40,965 nt of DNA from Candidatus Segatella intestinihominis (lineage in GTDB: Bacteria > Bacteroidota > Bacteroidia > Bacteroidales > Bacteroidaceae), in NCBI GenBank assembly GCA_900548535.1, contig URLG01000022.1:1-40965 (forward strand). The letters run 5' to 3'. Position numbers and translations under genes: made by a program. The notes under the pieces were generated by a model that searched no databases, had not been told where the DNA came from, and was given only the letters and a program-made list of their open reading frames with translations. Positions 32,092 to 40,813 of the stretch are shown one piece after another. Every line of letters starts with the position of its first letter. The stretch's first letter is position 1.

Positions 32092-33486
32092 ATGACAGCT
32101 TTAAATAACAATAAGGAAACTTCCATCAATCCACTGATTATCATGGATAAGGCTATTGATATGAGTACTCGCCTATCAGGAAGCCAGTTTCCCGTAAGCA
32201 TCTTTCCTGCCAAGATTCAGAGAATCATCAAGGAGGTACACGAATGCCACAGTTTTCCTACCGACTATATATCAGCAGCCATACTCACTGCATTGGCTGT
32301 TGGTATCGGCAACACGCACTTGGCACAGATGAAACAAGGTTGGCTTGAAAGTCCTATCTTATACATGGCTCTTATCGGAAGACCAGGAGCCAACAAGAGC
32401 CACCCACTTAGCTTCGCTATGAAGCCATTCCTCGATTACGACTATGAGCAAAACAAGTTATTCGAGGAGCAATACAGTAAGTTTGAGGAAAAGATGTGCA
32501 TGTCTCGCAAGGAACGCATTGAAAATGGAGAGGATGGATTTCCGCAAGAACCTGTACGCAAACGTTTCTTGGTCTCTGATGTCACACCAGAAGGCTTGAG
32601 CTATATTCATGCGCAGAACAAGAGGGGTTTATGCCTATGGACAGACGAATTGTCTGCATGGTTCAAGAACTTCAACCGCTATAACAATGGTTCAGAGGAA
32701 CAGTTCTGGCTATCTGTCTTTAGCGCCAAGACAACCATATCAGACAGAAGAAGTTCCAAGAGTTCCATTTTCATTAAACGCCCCTATATCTCAGTAATCG
32801 GAACCATCCAAAAGAAGATAATTAGTGAGTTGGCGAAAGGCGAACGCTCCAGCAACGGCTTCATCGATCGCATTTTGTTCGTCATGCCTAACCTTCAGCA
32901 GAAAGCGAGATGGAGTGACCGAGAGTTGCCCGATAATATAGAGCGAGATTGGCAAGCCATCATTCAACACCTTATTGATATGGAGTGTCCAATAAATGAG
33001 CAACAGGAAATCGAGCCTCATGTCTTATCATTCACAGAAGAAGCTAAGGCAAGGCTCTATGAATGGCAGCATCATTTCTCCGAGCAATGCGACAATGAAA
33101 CAAATGATACCATTGTCAGCATCTATTGCAAATTGGAGATATACATCATCCGTTTCTGTCTGATTATTCAATTGGCACGATGGACGTGTGGAGAATGTGA
33201 TAAGGAAGCCATCGATCTGCTGAGTGTAGAGCGAGTCATCCGATTGACAGATTATTTCAAGAACTCTGCCATATCAGTACAAAATATCCTCAACGAGAAT
33301 ATGCTCACCGCTCAACAACAAGCAATCGTCAACCATCTTCCTGCAACATTCACCACGGCCCAAGCTCATGATGTCGCCAAAGAGAACGACATGAAACCAA
33401 GGACATTGGAAAGATTTCTGAATGATAACATCGGAGTCCTATTTCGCAAAGAGAAGCATGGGGAATATTCAAAGATTAACTCGTGA
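32092..33486 (+). CDS. DUF3987 family protein (replication-associated)
   Basis: A 464-residue protein of the DUF3987 family found in phages and mobile elements beside primases. It has a P-loop-like ALIGRPGANKSHPLSFAM (Asn where Walker A usually has Gly/Ser before Lys), LWTDELSAWFKNFNRYNNGSEE and a helicase-like segment FIDRILFVMP. It probably works in element replication as an ATPase or helicase-like factor. The C-terminus (TTAQAHDVAKENDMKPRTLERFL) resembles a winged helix. A perfect 20-bp inverted repeat follows directly. Confidence 0.85.
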   Translation: MTALNNNKETSINPLIIMDKAIDMSTRLSGSQFPVSIFPAKIQRIIKEVHECHSFPTDYISAAILTALAVGIGNTHLAQMKQGWLESPILYMALIGRPGANKSHPLSFAMKPFLDYDYEQNKLFEEQYSKFEEKMCMSRKERIENGEDGFPQEPVRKRFLVSDVTPEGLSYIHAQNKRGLCLWTDELSAWFKNFNRYNNGSEEQFWLSVFSAKTTISDRRSSKSSIFIKRPYISVIGTIQKKIISELAKGERSSNGFIDRILFVMPNLQQKARWSDRELPDNIERDWQAIIQHLIDMECPINEQQEIEPHVLSFTEEAKARLYEWQHHFSEQCDNETNDTIVSIYCKLEIYIIRFCLIIQLARWTCGECDKEAIDLLSVERVIRLTDYFKNSAISVQNILNENMLTAQQQAIVNHLPATFTTAQAHDVAKENDMKPRTLERFLNDNIGVLFRKEKHGEYSKINS

Positions 33487-33493
33487 CGGTATT

Positions 33494-33544
33494 GTCGGAA
33501 TTGTCGCTTTTGGCGGTTTTAATACCAAAAGCGACAATTCCGAC
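33494..33544. repeat. Perfect 20-bp inverted repeat between DUF3987 and primase genes
   Basis: Arms 33494-33513 and 33525-33544 are perfectly complementary around an 11-base loop. TTGTCG occurs twice within the left arm. There is no T-run after it, so it is not a standard terminator. It may be an origin, a protein site or an mRNA hairpin controlling the downstream gene. Confidence 0.9.
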
Positions 33545-33572
33545 AGAACCGCCACATAAAAAAAGAAATGAA

Positions 33573-34643
33573 ATGAGTACACATAGATTCATATTAGAGC
33601 CATACAAAGGCATCGCTACCCGACATGCATGTCCAGAATGTCATAAGAAACGTAGCTTCGCCCGATATATTGACACAGAAGGGAAGATTGAGTTTCCTCC
33701 TTACGTGGGTCGTTGCAACCATGAGCAAAGTTGTGGTTATCACTTCACTCCCAAGGATTTTTTTGAGAAGAATCCCGAGAAGAATGAGACATTTACAAAG
33801 GATGAGACTATTTCATATAAGAAGAGAGAAATGCCGAAGCCATTACCCACTTCTTATATAGACGAGAACATCATGCGAAGTTCTCTTAAATATTATGAGG
33901 CAAACAACCTTTTCTTGTTTCTATCTTCTCTATTCGGTGAAACAGCTACTCTTTCTTTGATGGAGAAATATCATGTCGGAACTTCCAAACACTGGACTGG
34001 TGCCACGGTATTTTGGCAAGGTGACAATCAAGGCAAGGTGAGAACTGGTAAGGTAATGCTCTATTATCCCGAGACAGGTAAGCGAGTAAAAGAACCATAC
34101 AACCATATTTCATGGGTACACTCGCTTATCCCCCACAAGGATTTCAATCTCTGTCAATGCTTCTTTGGCGAACATCTTATCAATAAAGACAAGACCAAGC
34201 CTATAGCATTGGTTGAAAGTGAGAAGACAGCCTTAATAGCCTCCTATTATCTTCCTCACTTCTTATGGATAGCAAGTGGTGGTAAGAATGGTTGCTTTAA
34301 CACGAAGTCGCTATCTGTTCTGAAAAACAGAGATGTGATCTTATTCCCTGATTTGGGAGCGACAACAGTTTGGCAAGACAAGCTGCCAATGATGCAAGTT
34401 CTCGGCATCCGTGCAACGCTTTTCGACTTTTTAGAGCATCAAGCCTGCGAAGAAGATAAAGCTAAAGGCCTGGACATTGCTGATTATTTGCTCAAAATCA
34501 AGTCTGCAGAAGCAAAACTTCAAGCCCTCACCAAACAGAATCCTGCCATTCGGAAGTTGATAGATGTCTTCAAACTCGAAATTGTTGACGAGCCTCAACC
34601 ACGTTTCCGCACTCCTAAAAGGCAACGTGGTTTCAGACTCTGA
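33573..34643 (+). CDS. Primase-like protein with zinc finger and toprim domain (DUF6371-like)
   Basis: A 356-residue protein. The N-terminus has a zinc-ribbon-like CPECHKKRSFARYID and GRCNHEQSCGYHF. The middle has TGATVFWQGDNQGKVRTGKVMLYY. A toprim-like region follows (ALVESEKTALIASYYLP with the catalytic Glu, then DVILFPDLG with acidic residues). It fits the DUF6371/DnaG-like primases of Bacteroidota elements. ATG 33573 is chosen because an earlier GTG at 33483, overlapping the DUF3987 stop, would translate the palindrome into an atypical leader. It is the last gene of the operon from 31712. Confidence 0.85.
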   Translation: MSTHRFILEPYKGIATRHACPECHKKRSFARYIDTEGKIEFPPYVGRCNHEQSCGYHFTPKDFFEKNPEKNETFTKDETISYKKREMPKPLPTSYIDENIMRSSLKYYEANNLFLFLSSLFGETATLSLMEKYHVGTSKHWTGATVFWQGDNQGKVRTGKVMLYYPETGKRVKEPYNHISWVHSLIPHKDFNLCQCFFGEHLINKDKTKPIALVESEKTALIASYYLPHFLWIASGGKNGCFNTKSLSVLKNRDVILFPDLGATTVWQDKLPMMQVLGIRATLFDFLEHQACEEDKAKGLDIADYLLKIKSAEAKLQALTKQNPAIRKLIDVFKLEIVDEPQPRFRTPKRQRGFRL

Positions 34644-34658
34644 GATGATTTGAAAAAT

Positions 34659-34782
34659 CGAGGTATCTGACGATAGCAAGTTATGTTTTGAGTTACTCAA
34701 AACCTTTCGAATTACTCTCGAAAGCACTTGCCTATCGGTAGATACCTCTCAAAAGTCGAGTATCTGAATCAACCTATCGGTA
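34659..34782. other. Cloverleaf-like palindromic region with repeated motifs
   Basis: An outer imperfect stem (34660-34680 with 34727-34748) encloses two perfect hairpins: 34686-34693 with 34695-34702, and 34704-34710 with 34718-34724. CCTATCGGTA occurs at 34731-34740 and 34773-34782, and CGAG(G)TATCTGA at 34659-34670 and 34757-34767. It lies directly after the primase gene, where a replication or transfer origin would be expected. It may equally be an integrase site. Confidence 0.7.
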
Positions 34783-34903
34783 AGTATTGATCTGCAAATA
34801 TGATGATTGAGTGACTTACTGACGTACTGATTCATTGTCGTATTGATATACAGACAGAAAGTATTGTATATATGTTTATATGTATATCATTCATTTGAAC
34901 AAA

Positions 34904-34921
34904 CGTTAGAACGTTCTAACG
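34904..34921. repeat. Perfect 18-bp palindrome at the integrase relic end
   Basis: CGTTAGAACGTTCTAACG is its own reverse complement. It coincides with the point where recognisable integrase coding sequence stops, so it may mark a recombination junction or a protein-binding site. Confidence 0.85.
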
Positions 34922-35296
34922 GTAACCCCAAAAGAACACTCACAGTCTTGTAATCGCAATGACTCTCAATACAGCGAGTAGCAAAACTGTGGCGTAGCCC
35001 ATGGAATTTTAATCGCTGAATATCCAACTGCTTCAATAACTTGTTAAAATAGTTGCGATACGTTCTTGGCTCAGTCTAGCAGGAAACTTAACTTTCCACT
35101 CTACATGATTGAGCCAACCTTGCTTCTCTCCGAAACGAACCACCATTTTTAAAACAATGAGCATGTCCTTGATACTTTTTGGCTCAATCCATAATTCAAC
35201 TTGTCCAAGGCTAGTATGTTTATTAACGATTGATATTGATAAGTGAAAATTCTGTGGATGAACATCTCGGTTAATAAATCCAGAGATATTCATCAC
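34906..35296 (-). pseudogene. Deleted relic of a tyrosine integrase
   Basis: On the minus strand, 35033-35296 encodes a core-binding-like segment (LWIEPKSIKDMLIVLKMVVRFGEKQGWL) that stops. A different frame from about 35045 down to 34906 then encodes KLLKQLDIQRLKFHGLRHSFATRCIESHCDYKTVSVLLG. The second part has the HxLRH box of tyrosine recombinases. The first catalytic Arg region is deleted, and the final Tyr segment is missing after LLG, near the palindrome at 34904. It has the opposite orientation to the intact integrase. A leftover of an older insertion is the simplest reading. Confidence 0.8.
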
Positions 35297-35348
35297 ACAG
35301 AATTTGGGTATTGCATTTTAGAAGGTTGATTTGAAAACCTATACTTTT

Positions 35349-37901
35349 CTAAAAACGATTAATCTCATCCTCAGCAGAACCGCTTCCGTTGTATTTATCT
35401 TTGAAACTATTGAAGTTGTAACTAATGGAAGCTATGATGCAGCGATTGAAGTTATTCACCTTTCTGTTCTGCACCACAAAATTAACCCTTTTTACATCGT
35501 TCAACTTCGAGCTATCAAACAAGTCCTCTGCTTTCAATGTTATCGTCAATTTCTTTTTAAGTAACTGTTTCTGTACCATCATATTGAATGACGAATAACC
35601 GTTTTGCTCGTAGATGCCATGATGTCCCTTAATGTTCCAAAAGAAATCACATCGAAAAAGCCAATCGTTCCTTAGTGCCACTACATTTTGGAAAGCGAAG
35701 AGACCGGATGGATGATTGTAATCTAATTGCTCTCCATTATATGATAGCGTGAAATAAGGTTTATAGACACCCACCGTCAAAGTAGGTCGCCAGCAACCAA
35801 AAACAGGTGAAACAACACATTGCGCTCCTAGTTGCTGGAAATCCTTGGCGTTGGTTGACATCCAAGTTACCGTTCCAGGTATGCCGGATACAGCAACGAC
35901 AGTCGGATGGATGTAATCCTTGATATACTGATAATCCAACTTGAAGTCGAATATGCTATAATTCACACTAAGTTCTGTATCATACACGTATTGCGGTTTC
36001 AGATAAATGTTGCCTTGCTCATAATGGTATTGATTGTTGTAGCTCACACTGTTGTTCAACTGACGAAACGAAGGACGGTTGACCCTGCTACTGAAATCAA
36101 GATTCATCCCCACTCTCCCAAACATAGTGGAAAGAGAAAGGGATGGAAGTAAGTCCGAATAATTGGTCTTTTTCTTTACTTCTCCTTGGTCTGTGTTGAT
36201 GGCATGAATGTACTCATAGCGAAGCCCGATGCTTCCTTTCCATTTGGAGGCAGACAAACGAAAAGTGGCAAATCCTGCATACTTGGTTTCCTTATTCTTG
36301 AATTGGTCATCGGCTATCTTCCCTTCTTCGTTTACAGACATACCCCATGAACTGATTTTACTGAAATCCGTTCCGAAATCAAGCCTATCATTCTTATTCA
36401 TGTTCCAAGCAAACACCCCTTTGAGTGCAGTCGCACGATTTCGCTGGTCGTTTCGCATATGCGTGATTTCTGAGACAGCATCTATTCTACTTGTCTCGCT
36501 CACTTGTTGCTTATGTTTCAGTTGAGCATAAACATAGTCGGCATCCAAGTTGAGCTGTAGGTTGTTTGTTAGTTTGCCGATATAATACAGATTGACATTG
36601 TGAAACCTTTCCTTTTCAGATTCTTCAGTCTTGTTGTCTGTAGATGTCAGCAGTTCATCATTCTTGTACGTCTGCATATAGTCGAAAGGAGAGTCGAGCA
36701 TCTTGTAGTTGGAGATGCTTCCCAAATATCTTCCGCCGATAGTGTGATTCTTGTTTATGGCATAATTCATACCAACATTATAGTCATGAGAGTGAGAGCA
36801 GTCGGAATATTCAGAAGCAGAAATCTCATGAAATGTATCTTGCCCGTAATTGAACTGGTTAACATCATATCTGATGTCACTTCTCGTATTGTCATATTGA
36901 TATGCGAGGAATACATCCAAAGCTCCCTTGTGGATGTTGAGGTTGACCTCCTCGTTGTTAGACAAATTCTTATGTTTGGAGATTTCCGCACCCACAATAC
37001 CAGAAAGTCCATCCAAGGAATGGTGTACGGTAGTGATGTTTATGACACTCCTTGTTTCTGCATCGTATTCTGCCCCAGGGTTTGTTATGAGCTGTACAGA
37101 CTTCACATTGGTAGAAGAAAGGAGTGACAACCCTGAAGTATTAGTCTGCTTTCTTCCATCTATATAGATGACAGGCTCACCCTTACCAAACACCTCATAC
37201 TTTCCATTTGTATAGAGCATCCCAGGAATATATTTGATAACATCTGTTGCCTTGCCAATATTTTTCAAATTGGAATTTTGAACGTCAAGCGTAAGTTTAC
37301 CGTTTTCTCTTGATATGTATTTACGATGCCCTTTAATCACAATTTTTTGCAGATTAATTGTAGCATCCTCCAAGGTTATGGCACCAACTTCACCGGTACG
37401 ATATGCATTACAATAAGTTTTGTAGCCCACGCAACTCACCTTCACGATAGCCTTTCTCGCCTCGCAAGGAATTACGAACTAACCATTCTCATTTGTTACA
37501 CCACCCGTGATTAAACAGGAATCACTAACATTGAGCAAAGCGACATTGGCGAAATCGACTGGGCGAGAATGCTTATCCACGATACGACCAATCATCTTGG
37601 CGGAAGCCTTCTGAGTGCATTCCACTACAATGATGTTATCCATCTGCGTCATCTTGATGGGGTAAAAGCCTATCAGCTGCATGATGGCATCGGGAACACT
37701 CTGGTTTCTGATGCTCTTGGTTACTCTGAAATCCTCCAACTCGTCATACACAAAGTTGATGACATACTTATCCTGTCGAGCATTCAAATCCTTCAATGCC
37801 GCAGAGAATGACACATTATTATATTGTCGGGTAATGCGTTGGGCAGAAACGCCCATACTTATCACCGAAAGCAAAATCAAACTTATCAGATATTTACTCA
37901 T
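35349..37901 (-). pseudogene. TonB-dependent outer-membrane receptor interrupted by an amber codon
   Basis: One frame of 850 codons with a single internal TAG at 37479-37481, where CAG (Gln) would fit NENG-Q-FVIPCEARKA. N-terminal part: signal peptide (MSKYLISLILLSVISMGVSA), an STN-like domain (residues about 22-95) and a carboxypeptidase-regulatory-like fold. After the stop comes a plug with DVIKYIPGMLYTNG and EPVIYIDGRK, then a beta-barrel ending NFVVQNRKVNNFNRCIIASISYNF. Such receptors import large ligands with TonB energy. The STN domain often signals to a sigma/anti-sigma pair, and none is nearby. Low GC and position suggest accessory origin. Confidence 0.85.
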
Positions 37902-37930
37902 AGCCTATTCTCTGTTTTATAGTCCATATA

Positions 37931-37942
37931 CTGTATATACAG
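37931..37942. promoter_or_regulatory. 12-bp palindrome upstream of the receptor gene
   Basis: CTGTATATACAG is perfectly palindromic and lies 30 bp before the receptor start codon. It could be an operator for the receptor gene. Confidence 0.4.
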
Positions 37943-38003
37943 TTGAGGGAATCAAAAAACTAAGCAAAACAACAACTTTTTTCAAAATTTACAGAAAAAA
38001 CAT

Positions 38004-38966
38004 TCAACGACTCCTTGTCTTCCACAAAGCCATAGGATGAAATTTGATTCTATTGACCATCTCTTTATCCTCGAACAGCAATTCTGGAATATACTTCTTG
38101 TCATTGAATTCCCGCACGTATTCTTTCTCTGATTCTGTCAGAACCAATAGCTTTGAGAGAAAGTCTTTCACTTCTGTCTTGGCTTTTTCAAAGTCAAAAT
38201 GCTCACTGCGCCTAAGCACAGGCAAGAGTTGCGAACGAATCTGCGGAAAACGGATCTTGTCTATCTGCGGAAAGTCAGTATATTCCGTAGGCGTAGCGTT
38301 GTCTTTTCTGCTTGAGCCAACAGTCAGATAAAAGACGGTCGCTTTTCTCAGCAACGTTTTCTCTTCATCGCTCACGAATAGTTGATGCTTCACCATGTTA
38401 TAGACATCATAAATGTCACGTGCAGCACTTCTACCTATCAAGGCGTTTATCTTGGTGGCAAACAATTCGACAGGTGAAAGAGAACGTACCTTCACATCGC
38501 TCAGAAACGGAATGGACACATGAGTCTCTATGGCAGGCTGGATATGGCAACGGTCGGAATAGTTGATTTCTATCTTGATGCCATCGTTGTTGCCTGCGGC
38601 ATTGGTATAATGAAACACCCATGAGTCAAGCGTATGCGGTGTCTTGGAGCCAGGTGCAAGATGATAACCCTCCGACTCCATATAGCGTAGAATCTCGTTA
38701 TTCACTTCTTGGCGAATGGAGAGCATGGATTCTCGGTCGCAATCCACCGTAAAGTCAAGGTCTATATCTACCGAGAGTCTTGGCAGTTGGAAAACGGTGA
38801 GATTGATGGCTGTGCCACCTTTCAGCACAAGAGATTTAGACAGCAAAGGACTGTCATGGAAATAGTTGAGTATCTCCACCAGTCGCATCACCTTTTCGAG
38901 GTTGTCGCGAATAAAGCCTTGCTCCTTGGCGATGATGTCAAGAGCTTGTTTGTTATATGAGTTCAT
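38004..38966 (-). CDS. AbiEii-type nucleotidyltransferase toxin
   Basis: A 320-residue protein of the AbiEii/DUF1814 family. It has SLVLKGGTAINL (residues 45-56) and LSVDIDLDF (64-72), the DNA polymerase-beta-like nucleotidyltransferase motifs, then EINYSDRC and SPVELFATKINALIGRSAARDIYD. AbiEii toxins of type IV systems act as nucleotidyltransferases and stop growth on phage infection. It overlaps the upstream AbiEi gene by 14 bp, indicating translational coupling. Key residues look intact. Confidence 0.92.
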   Translation of the reverse strand: MNSYNKQALDIIAKEQGFIRDNLEKVMRLVEILNYFHDSPLLSKSLVLKGGTAINLTVFQLPRLSVDIDLDFTVDCDRESMLSIRQEVNNEILRYMESEGYHLAPGSKTPHTLDSWVFHYTNAAGNNDGIKIEINYSDRCHIQPAIETHVSIPFLSDVKVRSLSPVELFATKINALIGRSAARDIYDVYNMVKHQLFVSDEEKTLLRKATVFYLTVGSSRKDNATPTEYTDFPQIDKIRFPQIRSQLLPVLRRSEHFDFEKAKTEVKDFLSKLLVLTESEKEYVREFNDKKYIPELLFEDKEMVNRIKFHPMALWKTRSR

Positions 38967-39717
38967 ATTCTTCCTTTGATGTTAGTTCTTGCGGCACATA
39001 CATGCGCCATTTATTTACAAATGTATCCGACTCTTCGTTGTTAGTCAACCACTTGACGCTTTTGGTTCCCTTGGCTCGGCACAGCTCCAAGAGGGATTCT
39101 GAGATGTTGGCTTGTTCCTTGATTCGCTCCAACAGATAGCCTGTCTTCTGGTACAGGAATGCCTTGTCGTACCTTGCGAGATAATCGACGAGCCTTTCCT
39201 CATTGAGCAAGACGATACCCTCCATGCAATGCAGCAATTCCTCAATACCCCCAGCTCGGTCGATGCGGTCAAAGCAATCCAACAACGTACTCTCCACATC
39301 CGTTACTCGCACATAAGGGTTTCCCTTGGGTGTCATCATACCAACGATTTCCTTTGTTTGTCGGCAATAGGTATAATCCACATCGTCGAAAGAAAAGGGA
39401 TTGAAGCGAGTCATGCTTTTCACAAAAACCTCATTGAAGGGTTGATGAGCCAATCCATGAAACTCCAATGCTGTATGATAACTGATGCAAGCTGTAGGTG
39501 ACAAGTGGCTTCCTATCTCATACTTGTCGCAAACAGGTAAACCCGACGCAATATCCTTCATGCAATAGGTATTGCGCCGTATAGCTACAATCCACCCTTG
39601 TTGCTTGTACCGAGCAAGCAACGCCTCCACCGCCTTCACCTTGTCTTTCAGAGCCTCAGAAAGTTCATCCGAAGTGAATATCCGCAGCTTATATAATATA
39701 CTCAATAGTTCTGTCAT
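38953..39717 (-). CDS. AbiEi-type antitoxin/transcriptional regulator
   Basis: A 254-residue protein. The N-terminal 60 residues form a winged-helix region (LLSILYKLRIFTSDELSEAL, GWIVAIRRNTYCMKDI). The rest is an AbiEi-like C-terminal domain (SPTACISYHTALEFHGL, VRVTDVESTLLDCFDR). In lactococcal AbiE the antitoxin represses its own promoter and blocks toxicity without a stable complex. A -7 box at 39734-39741 precedes it. The AbiEi/AbiEii order and overlap are typical. Confidence 0.9.
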   Translation of the reverse strand: MTELLSILYKLRIFTSDELSEALKDKVKAVEALLARYKQQGWIVAIRRNTYCMKDIASGLPVCDKYEIGSHLSPTACISYHTALEFHGLAHQPFNEVFVKSMTRFNPFSFDDVDYTYCRQTKEIVGMMTPKGNPYVRVTDVESTLLDCFDRIDRAGGIEELLHCMEGIVLLNEERLVDYLARYDKAFLYQKTGYLLERIKEQANISESLLELCRAKGTKSVKWLTNNEESDTFVNKWRMYVPQELTSKEEYELI

Positions 39718-39733
39718 TGTTTCTAATTTTGCG

Positions 39734-39741
39734 CAAAGATA
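39734..39741 (-). promoter_or_regulatory. -7 box of the AbiE operon
   Basis: TATCTTTG on the minus strand, 17 bp upstream of the AbiEi start codon, matches the Bacteroidota element. No clear -33 TTTG was found. Confidence 0.65.
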
Positions 39742-39837
39742 TGAAATCTAATTTATTTATGAGAAAAATCAGAAACTTTTTTATGCTTTTTTATATGTTC
39801 TTTCCATCTTAATTGTCCGACTACGGAGGAACAAATC

Positions 39838-39851
39838 ACCGATAGGCAAGT
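39838..39851. repeat. Inverted copy of a 14-bp cruciform sequence
   Basis: The reverse complement reads ACTTGCCTATCGGT, identical to 34726-34739 in the cloverleaf region. The two copies are inverted and about 5.1 kb apart, with the integrase relic, receptor and AbiE genes between them. Confidence 0.8.
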
Positions 39852-39936
39852 TTGGTTATTGCATTTGCTACATCTTATATATTCTGCGGCACAGGAGAAA
39901 TGATGTAGATTCAATTATAATAGAAGAACCTGCCTA

Positions 39937-40554
39937 TTATTGTTTTTCCAGCCATTTTTTTACACACCTTATAGCTCTGATTTGTTCGCTTTTGCTAAAC
40001 TTAGAATCGTCATTCGTTTCATTTCCTTCCAGAACAGCTTCATAAAGAACAAGAAAATAAAAATCGGAAGGGTTTATCATTCGTTCCATAATTAATGGAA
40101 GTATTTGTTTTCCCATTGATTTGAGAGGAATGAACTCAGGCAATTTTGCATATGAATATGTGCTTGCACTATATCGCGTCTTAGGATTATGGTCTATTGC
40201 AAAATTCCATTTATCCACTAAACTTGCAAAACGATTTCTTATGCTGTCTGGAACTTGTGAAGCCAATTCTTTTATTTTCTCTTTCTCTGTATTTGTTAGA
40301 AAGTCTCTCGTTGATAGGCTGTCTTGTTTGTTGTCAGCATTGGAATTCCAAATACTCTCTGGTTCATGTACAGTTTGCAATGGTACTTTAACAATAGAGT
40401 CAGAAGCCACTTTCTCATAGTCATTTGGTGAGTGATTGGTTTGCTCTACAAAGGTTTTCTTCTTGGAGAGACAGGCATGACGGGGCTTACTTTGTTCTAC
40501 ACTCTTGAATGGTGGCAGTAGGCATTTCGTAACAGTGTCAAAGACGTTATCCAA
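39937..40554 (-). CDS. Unrecognised protein without an ATG start
   Basis: An open frame of up to 205 residues from a TTG at 40554. No ATG exists in the first 140 codons. Upstream of the TTG the frame continues for nine codons to a stop and reads a hydrophobic ILFYSCFL, like the end of a signal peptide. The C-terminal half (FAIDHNPKTRYSASTYSYAKLPEFIPLKSMGKQILPLIMERM, shown only in part) looks like a real folded helical domain, but I do not recognise it. The gene may have lost its original start or may be truncated. Confidence 0.5.
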   Translation of the reverse strand: MDNVFDTVTKCLLPPFKSVEQSKPRHACLSKKKTFVEQTNHSPNDYEKVASDSIVKVPLQTVHEPESIWNSNADNKQDSLSTRDFLTNTEKEKIKELASQVPDSIRNRFASLVDKWNFAIDHNPKTRYSASTYSYAKLPEFIPLKSMGKQILPLIMERMINPSDFYFLVLYEAVLEGNETNDDSKFSKSEQIRAIRCVKKWLEKQ

Positions 40555-40590
40555 AAAGCAACTGTAAAATAATATTTTTTAAGATAATAG

Positions 40591-40623
40591 TTTGCTATAA
40601 TCCAATATAAATCTGTATCTTTG
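40591..40623 (+). promoter_or_regulatory. Strong promoter without a recognised gene
   Basis: TTTG (40591-40594) and TATCTTTG (40616-40623) are 21 bp apart, an excellent Bacteroidota promoter on the plus strand. Downstream, only short frames are seen in 40630-40965, for example a frame encoding TQETEEAEKQCIAFVSRIL with no start codon and a 49-codon ORF from 40674. A small RNA or a gene beginning beyond the window is possible. Confidence 0.65.
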
Positions 40624-40729
40624 CAACCAGATAAGCGTTCTGTAACACAAGAAACGGAAGAGGCTGAGAAACAATGCATTGCATTTGTTTCCAGAATCTT
40701 ACAAAAAAGGCTAAAAAAGAACGGTACAA

Positions 40730-40813
40730 CTTCATCGCTAACAGGTTGAGAATAAGCATATTACATTTGTTGTTCATTTTCTCTGCACTTGCAAAAAGGG
40801 TAGTTGTACCGTT
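40730..40813. repeat. 12-bp perfect inverted repeat
   Basis: AACGGTACAACT (40730-40741) and AGTTGTACCGTT (40802-40813) are perfect reverse complements, separated by 60 bp. Both contain the TTGTACC heptamer that also occurs at 28301 and 28312. They lie downstream of the promoter at 40591. Confidence 0.75.

Larger units (their letters stand above)
28293..35300. mobile_element. Putative integrated element (integrase, excisionase-like, DUF3987, primase)
   Basis: The block from the mnmE terminators to the second-integrase relic has lower GC than its left flank. It carries a tyrosine integrase, two excisionase-like proteins, a DUF3987 protein and a toprim protein. This gene set is typical of integrative/mobilizable elements in Bacteroidota. 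No relaxase or conjugation gene was found. Both ends are estimates: the left is placed at the TTGTACC repeats and the right at the integrase relic. No convincing direct-repeat att pair was found. Confidence 0.55.

Noticed and set aside
33483..33572. GTG start of the primase overlapping the DUF3987 stop
   Set aside because: It would translate the perfect palindrome into an atypical leader. The ATG at 33573 starts right at the zinc-finger domain.
35318..35352. Hairpin at the 3' end of the receptor gene
   Set aside because: The arms are short (TTAGAA/TTCTAA and GGTT/AACC), with unequal loops and no T-run, so it is too weak to list as a terminator.
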